34,053 nt of DNA from a virus. The DNA lies in IMG/VR virus record IMGVR_UViG_3300036045_000043, positions 1-34,053 of that record. One strand, written 5' to 3'. Positions 19,922-27,979 of this stretch are shown piece after piece. Numbering within the stretch: the stretch's first letter is position 1; each line of letters opens with the position of its first letter. Under the pieces are notes generated by a model. It had not been told where the DNA came from. It ran no database searches and worked only from the letters and a program-made list of their open reading frames with translations. The translations under genes and the position numbers were made by a program.

Positions 19922-20242
19922 GTGCCGACTCGTAATCGCAGACAGTTTCCGGACGTGTTCGTGGAAATCTTCACGGGCGCAGCCACCACGGACGTTACTT
20001 CGATTGCCGCAGGCGGTCGCGCCACGGTTGCGTTGACGATTCCGGGCGTCGCTCTCGGTGACGTGTTTATCGGGGCATCTACGTCTATCGACGTGGGCAA
20101 CTTGATTCTCTCCGGCAAGGTGACGGCGGCGGATACCGCGCAGATTGTCCTTGAGAACAACACTGCTGGCGCGATTGACCCGGCCAGCTGTACGTACATT
20201 GGCGTGTTCGGTCGTTTGAATCTCCCGCTGCTCGCAACCTGA
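19922..20242 (+). CDS. beta-rich small virion protein
   Basis: 106 residues from GTG 19922. Strand-rich sequence 'GRATVALTIPGVALGDVFIG', 'NLILSGKVTAADTAQIVLEN', 'CTYIGVFGRLNLPLLAT' matches a common phage structural fold ('...vpGa.lGD.v...s...dl.gl...g.Vsaadtv.v...N.tg...'). It is probably a decoration or fibre-head protein. The stop abuts the TTG start of terL. Confidence 0.62.
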   Translation: MPTRNRRQFPDVFVEIFTGAATTDVTSIAAGGRATVALTIPGVALGDVFIGASTSIDVGNLILSGKVTAADTAQIVLENNTAGAIDPASCTYIGVFGRLNLPLLAT

Positions 20243-21562
20243 TTGACGGGCACAACCGATCTCAATTTTGCGCTACACCAAGCGCAGCTTGAGATATTCG
20301 ACCACCAGGCTAGGTTTAAGGTTGTCGCGGCGGGCCGCCGCTTCGGCAAATCTTATCTAGCTGCGGTAACTCTTCTCATCGAGGGACTTAAGAACGAAGC
20401 CGCTAACGGCGCGGACTTGTCCCTCGAAGAAGTCTATTACATCGCGCCTACGTTCGAGCAAGGCAAGAAAATCCTGTGGCCTGTCCTTAAGGCTATGGGG
20501 AAATTCGCGAACGAAGGCGGGGTGATCGAATCGGCGTACGAGAACACAGCGGTTCTCACGCTGATTAACGGGCGGCGCGTGTCGATTAAAGGCGCGGACC
20601 GCCCGGACTCGTTGCGAGGCGTAGGCTTGTCCTACGTCGTGCTAGACGAGTACGCGTTCATGAAGCCGGACGTGTGGGAGCTGATCGTACAGCCAGCGCT
20701 GTCCCGCGCCCAGGGCGGGGCGTTGTTTATCGGCACGCCTGACGGCAAGAATCACTTCTATGACCTTTTCGTAAAAGGCCAGAAGAAGCCCAAAGGGTAC
20801 GAAGATTGGCACTCGTTTCAGTTCGAGTCGCTAAAGAACCCGGTACTTGCCAAGGAAGAAATAGCCCGCGCCGTACAGCGCATGTCCGTCGGTCAAGCGC
20901 GACAGGAGTACGGGGCCAGCTTTAACTCGGGCGGCGGGCTGTTCCTTCGCGAGGAATGGTGGAAGTTCAAGGATGAGCCGAAGGAAGGCGATTACTACAT
21001 CGCCGTAGACCCTGCCGGGTTCTCCAACGCGGGGTCTTTGAAGAAGGGCCAGCTCAAGATCAAAGACGAAACGGCTATCGCCGTCGTCAAGGTCAACACG
21101 GACGGTTGGTGGGTAGCTGACATCATCAGCGGCCAATGGGACGTTCGGGAAACTGCGCTGCGTATCGTGAAAGCGTACGCGGACTATCGCCCGATAAAAT
21201 TGGGCATTGAGAAAGGCGCACTAGGCAACGCTATAGCCCCGTACCTAGAGGACGAAATGAAGCGGCTTAATCGCTACTTCATGGTGTACGACCTCACGCA
21301 CGGCGGAAAGCAGAAGGAAGATCGCATTCGTTGGGCGCTACAAGGCCGGCTGGAAAAAGGCAGATTGCACTTGGCTAACGAGGAACTTGGGGACTTGTGG
21401 CAGCGCAAGCTGATCGAGCAAGCAAATGACTTCCCCTCCCCGCTTGCGCACGACGACTTGTTGGACGCGCTAGCTTACATTGACCAGCTGGCCTCCGTCG
21501 TTTACTACAGCGAAGGCGTCATTGACACCTATCAAACTTATGATCTCGTGGCCGGGTTCTAA
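20243..21562 (+). CDS. terL: terminase large subunit
   Basis: 439 residues. ATPase motifs: Walker A 'AAGRRFGKSYL' (K36), Walker B 'YVVLDEYAFM' (D135, E136) and coupling motif 'GTPDGKN' (164-170). Nuclease acids: D256 ('IAVDPAG'), E323 ('LGIEKGALG') and D404/D405 ('AHDDLLDAL'). All elements of the packaging motor and the RNase H-fold nuclease are present. It cuts and pumps DNA through the portal encoded next. The start is TTG directly after the previous stop with no Shine-Dalgarno, so translation is likely coupled; no ATG or GTG alternative lies before the Walker A motif. Confidence 0.95.
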   Translation: MTGTTDLNFALHQAQLEIFDHQARFKVVAAGRRFGKSYLAAVTLLIEGLKNEAANGADLSLEEVYYIAPTFEQGKKILWPVLKAMGKFANEGGVIESAYENTAVLTLINGRRVSIKGADRPDSLRGVGLSYVVLDEYAFMKPDVWELIVQPALSRAQGGALFIGTPDGKNHFYDLFVKGQKKPKGYEDWHSFQFESLKNPVLAKEEIARAVQRMSVGQARQEYGASFNSGGGLFLREEWWKFKDEPKEGDYYIAVDPAGFSNAGSLKKGQLKIKDETAIAVVKVNTDGWWVADIISGQWDVRETALRIVKAYADYRPIKLGIEKGALGNAIAPYLEDEMKRLNRYFMVYDLTHGGKQKEDRIRWALQGRLEKGRLHLANEELGDLWQRKLIEQANDFPSPLAHDDLLDALAYIDQLASVVYYSEGVIDTYQTYDLVAGF

Positions 21563-21567
21563 TCTAC

Positions 21568-23472
21568 ATGACTGACGTTCTCGCAGACATCGCACAAGAT
21601 ACTGGCGCAGCGCCTAGCGACGAGCTGGCCTCTTGGGTCATGTCCAAGGTAGAGCGTTGGCGCACGCATCGCGATTCCACGTACGAAGCGCAATGGAACA
21701 AGTATTATTCCATTTGGAAAGGCGAATGGACTGCGGAACTCGCCTCGCGTAAGTCGGAACGCTCGCGCCTCATTGCTCCAGCCACGCAGCAAGCAGTTGA
21801 CCAGACTGTAGCGGAAATGGTCGAAGCGACCTTCGGTCGCGGCAACTGGTTCGATATTTCCGACGACGCTACGCCAGAAGAACAGCAAGCGGCTGATTCT
21901 GTGCGTACCGCACTTCTTGAGGACTTTGACAAAGAGCGGGTCCAGCAGAACATCATTCAGTCGTTTTTCAACGGCGCGATCTTTGGTACAGGAATTGCCA
22001 AGCGCGGAGCTAGCGACGCGGGCCGAGTGACGTGGGAAGCCGTGTCCCCGTTCAATTTCGTCATTGACACGGCCGCCACGACAATTGACGAGGCCCTGGG
22101 GTGCGCGCACGAGACTGTGCGCCCCACGCACGAGATTACCGACAAGCAGAAGTCCGGCGAGTATTACCCCGGAGCTGTAGGCACCGTAGCGGGCTTTGGT
22201 TCGATTAACGCGCTTCGCGGCGCTAACGAGGAATCACTAGAAGTCGCACCAGAAGATGGCGTGTACGTGACGGAGTATCACGGCAAAATACCCAGGCGCC
22301 TGTTGACTCCCCCTCTTGACTTGCCTGACACCGGCATCCTGGAAGAAGGCGCGGACACAGGAACTTCGGATGAGCCGGAAGATTACGTAGAGGCCGTCGT
22401 CACCATAGGCAACGGCGCTACGCTACTCAAGGCCGTAGAATCTATTGATCGCGGCTTCGTCGCGTATCAGCACTACACATGCCCGAATCGCTTCTGGGGC
22501 ATCGGCTGCGCCGAGAAGGCGTCTAATTCGCAGGCAGGTCTTGATGCAGAGCTGCGCGCCCGCATCGACACGTTGGCGCTAATCACGTACCCGATGATGG
22601 GCGCAGACGCGACGCGCCTCCCCAAGAACCTTAATTTGGCGGTTGCGCCAGGTAAAGTGTTCATGACCAACGGCCGCCCATCGGAGATTATCGAGGCTAT
22701 CAGGCTTGGCCAGCTCGACCCCGTGTCGTTTCAGCAGTCTGCCGATTTTGAGCGCATGGTCCAGTCCGCCACAGGCGCAAACGACCCGGCTACGCCGGTT
22801 AACGTGAATCGCCGCAACGAGACTAGCTCAGGAGTCTCGATGCAAACCGGCTCGTTTATCAAACGAGCCAAGCTGACGATGCACAACGTAGACACGGATT
22901 TCCTTGACCCGCTTGTACGTAAGTCAATTTCGCTTGGCCGGGAGTTGAATCCGGACAGGTACGCCATCGACCCGGACTTCGTGGTCAACAGTACCATGTC
23001 GATCATGGCTCGCGAATTCGAGCAAATGCAGATGACCAATCTGTTGGCCATCATTCCGCAGGAGTCTGCGGCGTTCCCTGTCGTTCTCAAGGGAATTGTA
23101 GAGAACTACAGCGGCCCGTCCAAGGATGAAATTCTTGCGGCCATAGACGCCATGAGTAAGCCGGACCCCAAGCAGCAAGCTATGCAAGAGCAAATGCAAA
23201 TGCTCACTATGGCCGAAGCCCAAAAGAAGGTGGAAAAGCTCGCGGCGGAGATTCAGGAAATCGTATCTCGTGCCGGATTGAACGCGACCAAGGCTAAGAC
23301 GGAAATCGTTAAGGCGCAGCACGAGGGCCAGCAGATAGACATTCAGGCCGCGCAGGTTGTCGTGTCCGCCAAGCAGGCCGACGTGGCCCGCAGGCAGGTA
23401 GAAGTCCACGCGCAGAAGGTGCAGCAGGACGCGCGGCGTGACGCCGCCAAGCCCAAGAAAGCGGCCGCGTGA
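21568..23472 (+). CDS. portal protein (head-tail connector)
   Basis: 634 residues, the size of podovirus portals. It opens with a helical N-terminus ('WVMSKVERWRTHRDSTYEAQ'), then 'SRLIAPATQQAVDQTVAEM', 'WEAVSPFNFVIDTAAT' and 'GFVAYQHYTCPNRFWGIGCA', and ends in a long charged helix ('TMAEAQKKVEKLAAEIQEIV' and a Gln/Ala-rich tail) as in the barrel region of large portals. Placed between terL and scaffold as expected. It forms the dodecameric ring for packaging and ejection. The tail overlaps the next gene's GTG (GTGA). Confidence 0.92.
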   Translation: MTDVLADIAQDTGAAPSDELASWVMSKVERWRTHRDSTYEAQWNKYYSIWKGEWTAELASRKSERSRLIAPATQQAVDQTVAEMVEATFGRGNWFDISDDATPEEQQAADSVRTALLEDFDKERVQQNIIQSFFNGAIFGTGIAKRGASDAGRVTWEAVSPFNFVIDTAATTIDEALGCAHETVRPTHEITDKQKSGEYYPGAVGTVAGFGSINALRGANEESLEVAPEDGVYVTEYHGKIPRRLLTPPLDLPDTGILEEGADTGTSDEPEDYVEAVVTIGNGATLLKAVESIDRGFVAYQHYTCPNRFWGIGCAEKASNSQAGLDAELRARIDTLALITYPMMGADATRLPKNLNLAVAPGKVFMTNGRPSEIIEAIRLGQLDPVSFQQSADFERMVQSATGANDPATPVNVNRRNETSSGVSMQTGSFIKRAKLTMHNVDTDFLDPLVRKSISLGRELNPDRYAIDPDFVVNSTMSIMAREFEQMQMTNLLAIIPQESAAFPVVLKGIVENYSGPSKDEILAAIDAMSKPDPKQQAMQEQMQMLTMAEAQKKVEKLAAEIQEIVSRAGLNATKAKTEIVKAQHEGQQIDIQAAQVVVSAKQADVARRQVEVHAQKVQQDARRDAAKPKKAAA

Positions 23473-23717
23473 CTCCGGAACAGCAGGAGTATTTTGAAGA
23501 ACTCCAGTTCATGTTTGCCAGCAAAGGCTGGAAACATTTCGTCGGAGACTTCGCTGACTTTCACAAAGCCCTAAAAGATTCCGCGCTCGATCTATCGAAC
23601 GCCGAATCATTCTGGCGAGCCAAGGGACGCAATGATGCGTTCAACCAAGTGCTATCTTACGAACAGTTGATCCGGGACGGCTATAAAGCCATCCAGGAAA
23701 ACGAAACAGATGTTTAG
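23469..23717 (+). CDS. small hypothetical protein between portal and scaffold
   Basis: 82 residues from GTG 23469, translationally coupled to portal (GTGA). Helical, with 'PEQQEYFEELQFMFASKGWK' and 'ESFWRAKGRNDAFNQVLSYE'. Small proteins with this 'lF...gW......D......a....e.lW..kG......il' pattern are common between portal and scaffold in podoviruses; function unknown. Confidence 0.72.
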   Translation: MTPEQQEYFEELQFMFASKGWKHFVGDFADFHKALKDSALDLSNAESFWRAKGRNDAFNQVLSYEQLIRDGYKAIQENETDV

Positions 23718-23952
23718 ATTTTTTGATTTCGAGTGCGCGGCATGTGGCCACGTGTTCGAGGAAATGATTGATGATGATCGCCGCGAGCAGCCGTGCAATG
23801 AGTGCAACGGACCAGCAAAGCGGCAAGCAAGCGCACCCCGCCTCGATTGGCGGCGGATGGGGACCGATCCCGGCTTCCCGACCGCGTACGAACGATGGGG
23901 CAACGCGCAGACAGAGCGAAACAAACAGGCGAGCGAGCGGGCGGCTCTCTAA
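23710..23952 (+). CDS. FmdB-like zinc ribbon protein
   Basis: 80 residues. 'RFFDFECAACGHVFEEMIDD' followed by 'PCNECNGPAKRQASAP' gives C9xxC12 and C29xxC32, the FmdB/CxxC regulatory-type zinc ribbon. The rest is polar ('FPTAYERWGNAQTERNKQAS'). Such ribbons appear often as small phage virion-region genes; regulation or assembly is guessed, not shown. It overlaps the previous gene by 8 nt. Confidence 0.78.
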   Translation: MFRFFDFECAACGHVFEEMIDDDRREQPCNECNGPAKRQASAPRLDWRRMGTDPGFPTAYERWGNAQTERNKQASERAAL

Positions 23953-24019
23953 TCCTGTCTCCATAAATCCGTCCGTTACTTAGAAGCCGTTTCCAAGCGG
24001 CCAAGGAAAGCAATTAATT

Positions 24020-24835
24020 ATGTTGGAAAATCCGTCATCTACGGAGACTCCCGATATTGATTTGGAGTTGGCAGAAGTCACCGGCCAGTCTGAAAAGGCT
24101 GTAACCCAAGAGACTAACGACACGCCCAAGGTTCCCGACAAGTACGCCGGGAAAACCCTTGACGACGTGATCGCGATGCACCAGAACGCCGAGCGCAAAA
24201 TTTCGCAGCAAGGTAACGACCTTGCCGAATTGAAGCGTGCAAGTGCAGTTCTGATCCAAAACAAAAAGGATAACGTCGAACAGGTAAAGGAGCGCAAGCC
24301 GGTCACGGTTGACGCGCTTCTGGATAACCCTGATAAGGTTCTAGCAGACACGCTCCAGGCCAGCCCCATCAAGCGGCAGGCAGACGAAGCGGTAGAGCGG
24401 GTCAATCAGCTCGAATCCAAACTGGCGTACGGAGACTTCGCGAGAAGCTACCCGGACTACAGGAAGGACATCAAGAATCCGGAATTCATTGAATGGATCA
24501 ACCGCAACGGTACGCGCCTGGGTCTCGCCAACGCGGCGGACAAAGGGAACGCAACCGCCGCGTTGGCGCTATGGGACATGTGGGCCGAGTACAGTGAACT
24601 TGTCGGCGGAAACGCAGACAAGGGCAAGGCTCGCGGAGCGGACGCAACCAAGCGGGCCGCGACCGTGAAAGCCGCTCCGCAGGAGCAGCGAGCGAAGCCT
24701 ACATATTCACGAGCCAAGCTCGATGCCTTGAGGTATCGAGCCATGGACGGTGATCCCGTGGCGCAAGCCAAACTCAATGATCCGGAATTCAATGCACGAT
24801 TGATCGAAGCCTACGCGGAAAAGCGTGTGAAGTAG
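24020..24835 (+). CDS. capsid scaffolding protein
   Basis: 271 residues, acidic, mostly helical. The block 'VPDKYAGKTLDDVIAMHQNA' followed by 'ERKISQQGNDLAEL' is characteristic of podovirus scaffold proteins. The centre holds 'YPDYRKDIKNPEFIEWIN', and the C-terminus is basic ('EQRAKPTYSRAKLDALRYRA'), which in scaffolds binds the coat protein. It lies directly before the major capsid gene, as expected. It should direct procapsid assembly and leave before maturation. Confidence 0.85.
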   Translation: MLENPSSTETPDIDLELAEVTGQSEKAVTQETNDTPKVPDKYAGKTLDDVIAMHQNAERKISQQGNDLAELKRASAVLIQNKKDNVEQVKERKPVTVDALLDNPDKVLADTLQASPIKRQADEAVERVNQLESKLAYGDFARSYPDYRKDIKNPEFIEWINRNGTRLGLANAADKGNATAALALWDMWAEYSELVGGNADKGKARGADATKRAATVKAAPQEQRAKPTYSRAKLDALRYRAMDGDPVAQAKLNDPEFNARLIEAYAEKRVK

Positions 24836-24872
24836 ACCTTTAAGGGAAAACATAACTAAAGGTTTTCTTTTC
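24836..24872 (+). terminator. weak terminator or attenuator between scaffold and capsid
   Basis: ACCTTTA (24836-24842) pairs with TAAAGGT (24857-24863) across a 14-nt loop and is followed by TTTCTTTTC. The stem is AT-rich, so partial termination at most; it starts right at the scaffold stop and may separate scaffold and capsid messages. Confidence 0.35.
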
Positions 24873-24886
24873 AAAAGGATAGATAA

Positions 24887-24953
24887 ATGCCCCTTGGTAC
24901 AGGTCAAATTACGACTACCACGGCGGGCGCTGGCTTCGTACCAGACGTTTGGT
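24887..24953 (+). CDS. major capsid protein, exon 1
   Basis: ATG 24887 with AAGGATAG upstream encodes MPLGTGQITTTTAGAGFVPDVW plus one base. This is the conserved N-terminus of podovirus coat proteins ('MalGTghvTtTtA..FIPeiW'). The frame closes four codons later (TAA 24962) if not spliced. The exon ends with GTTTGGT, which pairs with the intron's internal guide GCCAAAC (24975-24981), giving the terminal U-G wobble that marks a group I 5' splice site. Joined to exon 2 it makes a 314-residue protein. Confidence 0.88.
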
Positions 24954-25646
24954 TAACCCGTTAAGGGTACTCAGGCCAAACTAAAACTTCGCTATTTGCT
25001 GGAACCTCCTAAAGTCTACTAGACTTCTAATGTAAAACTTAGTAGAATGTTACAATGGACAATCAGCAGGTAACTCCCTTTGAATTGGGATGGCTAGTTG
25101 GAATAATTGACGGAGAGGGCTCTGTCGGGATCAGTAAACGAAACCGGCAAGGCGCAGCAAAGCTAGGCTTCACGCTTAAGCCCCATATCCAGATATCTAA
25201 TTCCGACCTTGAGCTGATAGCTAAAGCTGCCGACATTCTAAAGCGTCTCGGTGTAGCGTTTCATGTGTCCAATCACACGGGCATTGGCAGACGACGAAAT
25301 CATCAGACGATTGTGATCGCCGGACTTAAGCGAGTCAGCAAAGCTTTACCAATATTCGCGCCGCACCTTACTAACAGGAAAGCAATTGCGGCACGCTACG
25401 TCCAAGAGTTCATAAATTCTAGACTTAGCGATTGGCACGCTGCGCCATTCACCTTCCGCCAACTTGAGCTAGTCAACTTGTGCGCGGAAGCCAATCACGT
25501 AGGTACCGGCGAACACAAAGCGCGACTCAACCTCAGAGACTATACGCGAAGCTTGCGTAGCACTAAACTCTCGGTTCGGAGAGTGCCGCAAGAAGATAGA
25601 GTCCAAACCTCGGCTTAACGGCCAGGACGCAGCTACAAAAGAATTG
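24954..25646 (+). ncRNA. group I self-splicing intron in the capsid gene
   Basis: 693 nt. P1: exon GUUUGGU (24947-24953) with GCCAAAC (24975-24981), ending in U-G. P10: exon 2 CUGA (25647-25650) with UCAG (24971-24974), immediately before the P1 strand. The last intron base is G (25646). Core-like sequences are 'GACAATCAGCAGG' (25058-25070, P7 region), 'AGAGACTATACG' (25535-25546) and 'AAGATAGAGTCC' (25593-25604), plus a P9-like hairpin ACTCTC/GAGAGT (25567-25584). Splicing restores the conserved coat sequence 'FVPDVWSDDVAARYKKN'. Subgroup not determined. Confidence 0.88.
25055..25618 (+). CDS. LAGLIDADG homing endonuclease (intron-encoded)
   Basis: 187 residues with one LAGLIDADG motif, 'LGWLVGIIDGEGSVGISK' (11-28), acidic residues D19 and E21 in the expected places, followed by beta-strand and helix segments ('KPHIQISNSDLELIAKAADI', 'HLTNRKAIAARYVQEF'). 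One motif implies a homodimer. It would cut an intronless capsid gene and spread the intron. The ORF begins in the P7-region sequence and its end runs through the 3' core and P9 hairpin, so protein and ribozyme share bases. No Shine-Dalgarno is seen. Confidence 0.9.
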   Translation: MDNQQVTPFELGWLVGIIDGEGSVGISKRNRQGAAKLGFTLKPHIQISNSDLELIAKAADILKRLGVAFHVSNHTGIGRRRNHQTIVIAGLKRVSKALPIFAPHLTNRKAIAARYVQEFINSRLSDWHAAPFTFRQLELVNLCAEANHVGTGEHKARLNLRDYTRSLRSTKLSVRRVPQEDRVQTSA

Positions 25647-26524
25647 CTGACGACGTAGCGGCCCGCTATAAGAAGAATACGGTTCTCGCGAACCTCGTCA
25701 CGAATTGGGACCACAGTTCCAAGCCCGGCGACGTGGTTCACGTGCCGTCCCCGACGCGTTCCACCGCTACGAACATTTACGGTTCGCAGGGCGGTTCGCT
25801 GACGTTCACGGCTCCGACCGAGAACGAGTTCACGATCACGATCAATCAGCATTGGGTTACCCCGAAGCAGATTCCGGATATTGTCGAGAAGCAGGCGTTG
25901 CCGAGCTATCGCCGGTTCATTACGGATGACCTCGGGTACTCGCTTGCTGTTGCTGTTGACAGCTATCTGTGGACGACTGCCCGCTTCCTCGCGGGCGCGA
26001 CTTCGGACGCAGGTGCGGTTATTGGCGGCGACGGCACCACACTGTGGTCCGCGTCCGGCAACGGTAACGGTACTGCGCTGTCGGATCAGGGTCTCCGCCG
26101 ATTGATTCAGTCGTTGGACGACAACGATGTTCCGGGTAGCGAGCGATTTCTCGTGATCCCGCCCGTCGAGAAGAATCGTCTCCTGGGTAACGCGCGCTTT
26201 ACGGAGCAGGCGTTCACCGGCGAGGCCGGTTCCTCAAACAGCATTCGCACGGGCATTGTCGGCGCGGTTTACGGTATCCCCGTTTACGTGTCGAGCAACA
26301 GCCCGAGCGTTGTGCAGGGCGCGAACACGTACAGGCTCGTGATGCTGGCGACGAAGGATTCCATGATCCTCGTGAACCAGATCAAGCCGCGCGTGCAGAG
26401 TCAGTACAAGCTTGAGTTCCTTTCGGACTGCTTGGTCGCTGACACGGCGTTCGGTGCGGGCGTTGTGCGTACGGAAAACACGGTCGCCCTCGACCGTGGC
26501 CGTATCGCATTTGTTCCGGCCTAA
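25647..26524 (+). CDS. major capsid protein, exon 2
   Basis: From the splice junction (TGG T|CT GAC GAC) the frame continues 'DDVAARYKKNTVLANLVTNW', 'KPGDVVHVPSPTRSTATNIY', 'ENEFTITINQHWVTPKQIPD', 'GIVGAVYGIPVYVSSNSPSV', 'PRVQSQYKLEFLSDCLVADT' and ends 'DRGRIAFVPA'. This is the HK97-fold coat protein of podoviruses: N-arm, E-loop and A-domain features in order. Spliced length is 314 residues, within the usual 310-350. Starts inside exon 2 such as GTG 25733 would delete the N-terminal arm and are not credible. Confidence 0.9.
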
Positions 26525-26532
26525 TGCGGAAC

Positions 26533-26625
26533 AAATCTAGCGAGCTGAAAAGCTCGCATCGTCCCGGCGTAAGGCTGAACTAGATTTAGGGTAGCTAAAT
26601 CCGGCGCATCCCCTCGGGTGCGCCG
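26533..26625 (+). promoter_or_regulatory. set of overlapping hairpins after the capsid gene
   Basis: GCGAGCT-GAAA-AGCTCGC (26540-26557, GNRA loop), GATTTAG/CTAAATC (26583-26601) and CGGCGCA(t)CCC-CTC-GGG-TGCGCCG (26602-26625, followed by TCTTAG). AAATCTAG (26533-26540) can also pair with CTAGATTT (26580-26587), which excludes the second hairpin. The last hairpin is the most terminator-like. No gene lies in this 126-nt gap. Confidence 0.55.
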
Positions 26626-26650
26626 TCTTAGACACCTTGAAGGAAAACAC

Positions 26651-27607
26651 TTGTCAGTAGAACGTCGCTATCCGCTCATTAAGCACAGCCATGTGCAAAC
26701 GGATATAACCGACCTCTTTCCTCTACTGGCGAGCGACGGAACTGCAAGCGCTCCGTCGTACTCGTTTCTAAGCGACAGCGATACAGGCGCTTTCCGAGTA
26801 TCTGCAAATGTCTACGGCATGGCCGCAGGCGGAGAAAAGGTTGCAGAGTTCACTACCGGCGCACAACGGTTTTGTTTGTACGCCGGTCCAACGGCCGACC
26901 ATGTGTACCTAGCGCTATTCGCCGACTCCGCCGCGCAAACCACGCGTTCCGCGTACATAGGATATCCAAGCTCAGGCACCAACGACCTCTACATTACTAA
27001 TGAGCAAGGTAACGGAATTATTGCGCTAGTCCCGGCCGGTACAGGGTACACGCTTACCAACAAGCAATTCTTGAATTCAGCCAATTTCCAGTGTGACACG
27101 TACTATGGGTACAGCGACACCAGCAAGTACCTACAAATAAATAGCAGCACGTTCGCCTATGGCGGGTGGCTTTTAAACGGATCGAGAAACTCCTACTCAG
27201 GGATAACGATTAACGCGGGGACGATAAACCCGACGCTCATGTCCAATGGCGAGGCGGCCGGCGTGTTTAACCACGGCGACGGCAGCTGGTCTTTCTACAG
27301 AGCCTCCTCAACTCGCGTTATCTCCAATTACAGGTGGGGTTTCGACGACGGGACAGTATCAGAGCCAGCAATGTCGTTCTACAACGACACTAACACTGGC
27401 CTGTATCGCCGTGGTGCAGATGATCTAGGGATCGTAATCGGCGGTTCGCTAGCAATGTCCATTAACGGCGTGAGCACAACGGGCACTCAGACTGCTACGT
27501 TTTCGGCCACGAACAAGCCTGGGTCAGGCACAGCCGGCCCTATCTCCTGGCTACCCGTCGTGACCTCCGGCGGAACTACCGGCTACATCCCAATCTTCGG
27601 AGCATAA
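26651..27607 (+). CDS. tail fibre protein with two repeated shaft modules
   Basis: 318 residues from TTG 26651, with GAAGGA about 8 nt upstream; a GTG at 26618 lies in the terminator-like hairpin and is rejected. N-terminus 'ERRYPLIKHSHVQTDITDLF' is followed by 'APSYSFLSDSDTGAFRVSAN' (about 34-53) and, near the end, 'EPAMSFYNDTNTGLYRRGAD'; both are copies of a module ('ps..Fs.DtnTGiyr.ga...g...gg') common in trimeric fibre shafts. The C-terminus 'TSGGTTGYIPIFGA' suggests a small trimer cap. Its location between capsid and tail tube genes is unusual. Confidence 0.72.
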   Translation: MSVERRYPLIKHSHVQTDITDLFPLLASDGTASAPSYSFLSDSDTGAFRVSANVYGMAAGGEKVAEFTTGAQRFCLYAGPTADHVYLALFADSAAQTTRSAYIGYPSSGTNDLYITNEQGNGIIALVPAGTGYTLTNKQFLNSANFQCDTYYGYSDTSKYLQINSSTFAYGGWLLNGSRNSYSGITINAGTINPTLMSNGEAAGVFNHGDGSWSFYRASSTRVISNYRWGFDDGTVSEPAMSFYNDTNTGLYRRGADDLGIVIGGSLAMSINGVSTTGTQTATFSATNKPGSGTAGPISWLPVVTSGGTTGYIPIFGA

Positions 27608-27611
27608 CTAC

Positions 27612-27815
27612 TTGGCTAATAGAGACGAAATTTACGGCGAGATTGCGAAAGAGATTCGAGTACGAATCCAAACGTGGAAAGCCGAAAAGAAAGCACTCCA
27701 AGCTGCCGCAGCCCGTATTGACGAGTTGAACGACATGATCGACGAGGCGCAGATTGAATTGGATGCGTTGAAGCTGCGTAAGCCCGAGTTGACGCAGGAT
27801 CCGGTAGGCCCATGA
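27612..27815 (+). CDS. small coiled-coil hypothetical protein
   Basis: 67 residues from TTG 27612. Nearly all helical: 'YGEIAKEIRVRIQTWKAEKK', 'DELNDMIDEAQIELDALKLR', with a Pro-rich end. A dimeric coiled coil is likely. Its stop overlaps the next ATG (ATGA). Function unknown; possibly a head-completion or chaperone-like helper. The start codon is the least certain part. Confidence 0.55.
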   Translation: MANRDEIYGEIAKEIRVRIQTWKAEKKALQAAAARIDELNDMIDEAQIELDALKLRKPELTQDPVGP

Positions 27816-27979
27816 CGCTAACCAAAGAAGATATTCAGGTCACGCTCGCGTTTCTCGCGCGAGCTGATCTAAAAGGCGCAGAAGCGCCGTCACTGGTACA
27901 TGTCGTGAACCAGTTGAAAGCGTACGCAGATTCCCTAGAGAAGGCCACCAGTGGCGCAGACGAAACTCCAGTTAGTTAA
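27812..27979 (+). CDS. small hypothetical protein before the tail tube gene
   Basis: 55 residues from ATG 27812: 'MTLTKEDIQVTLAFLARADL', 'KGAEAPSLVHVVNQLKAYAD', then a short polar tail. It is coupled to the upstream gene by ATGA and overlaps the next gene by 29 nt. The 'i...l.FL.RvdLkGaEap.l..v...L' pattern is a common short phage protein near tail tubular genes; function unknown. Confidence 0.65.
   Translation: MTLTKEDIQVTLAFLARADLKGAEAPSLVHVVNQLKAYADSLEKATSGADETPVS

Noticed and set aside
24887-24964. A free 25-residue peptide gene before the endonuclease
   Set aside because: It is the conserved capsid N-terminus and ends at a group I splice site; exon 1 is the better reading.
25733-26524. 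Capsid protein starting at GTG 25733
   Set aside because: The conserved coat sequence continues upstream to the splice junction; this start would delete the N-arm.
26618-26650. GTG 26618 as fibre start
   Set aside because: Falls within the terminator-like hairpin; TTG 26651 has a well-spaced GAAGGA.
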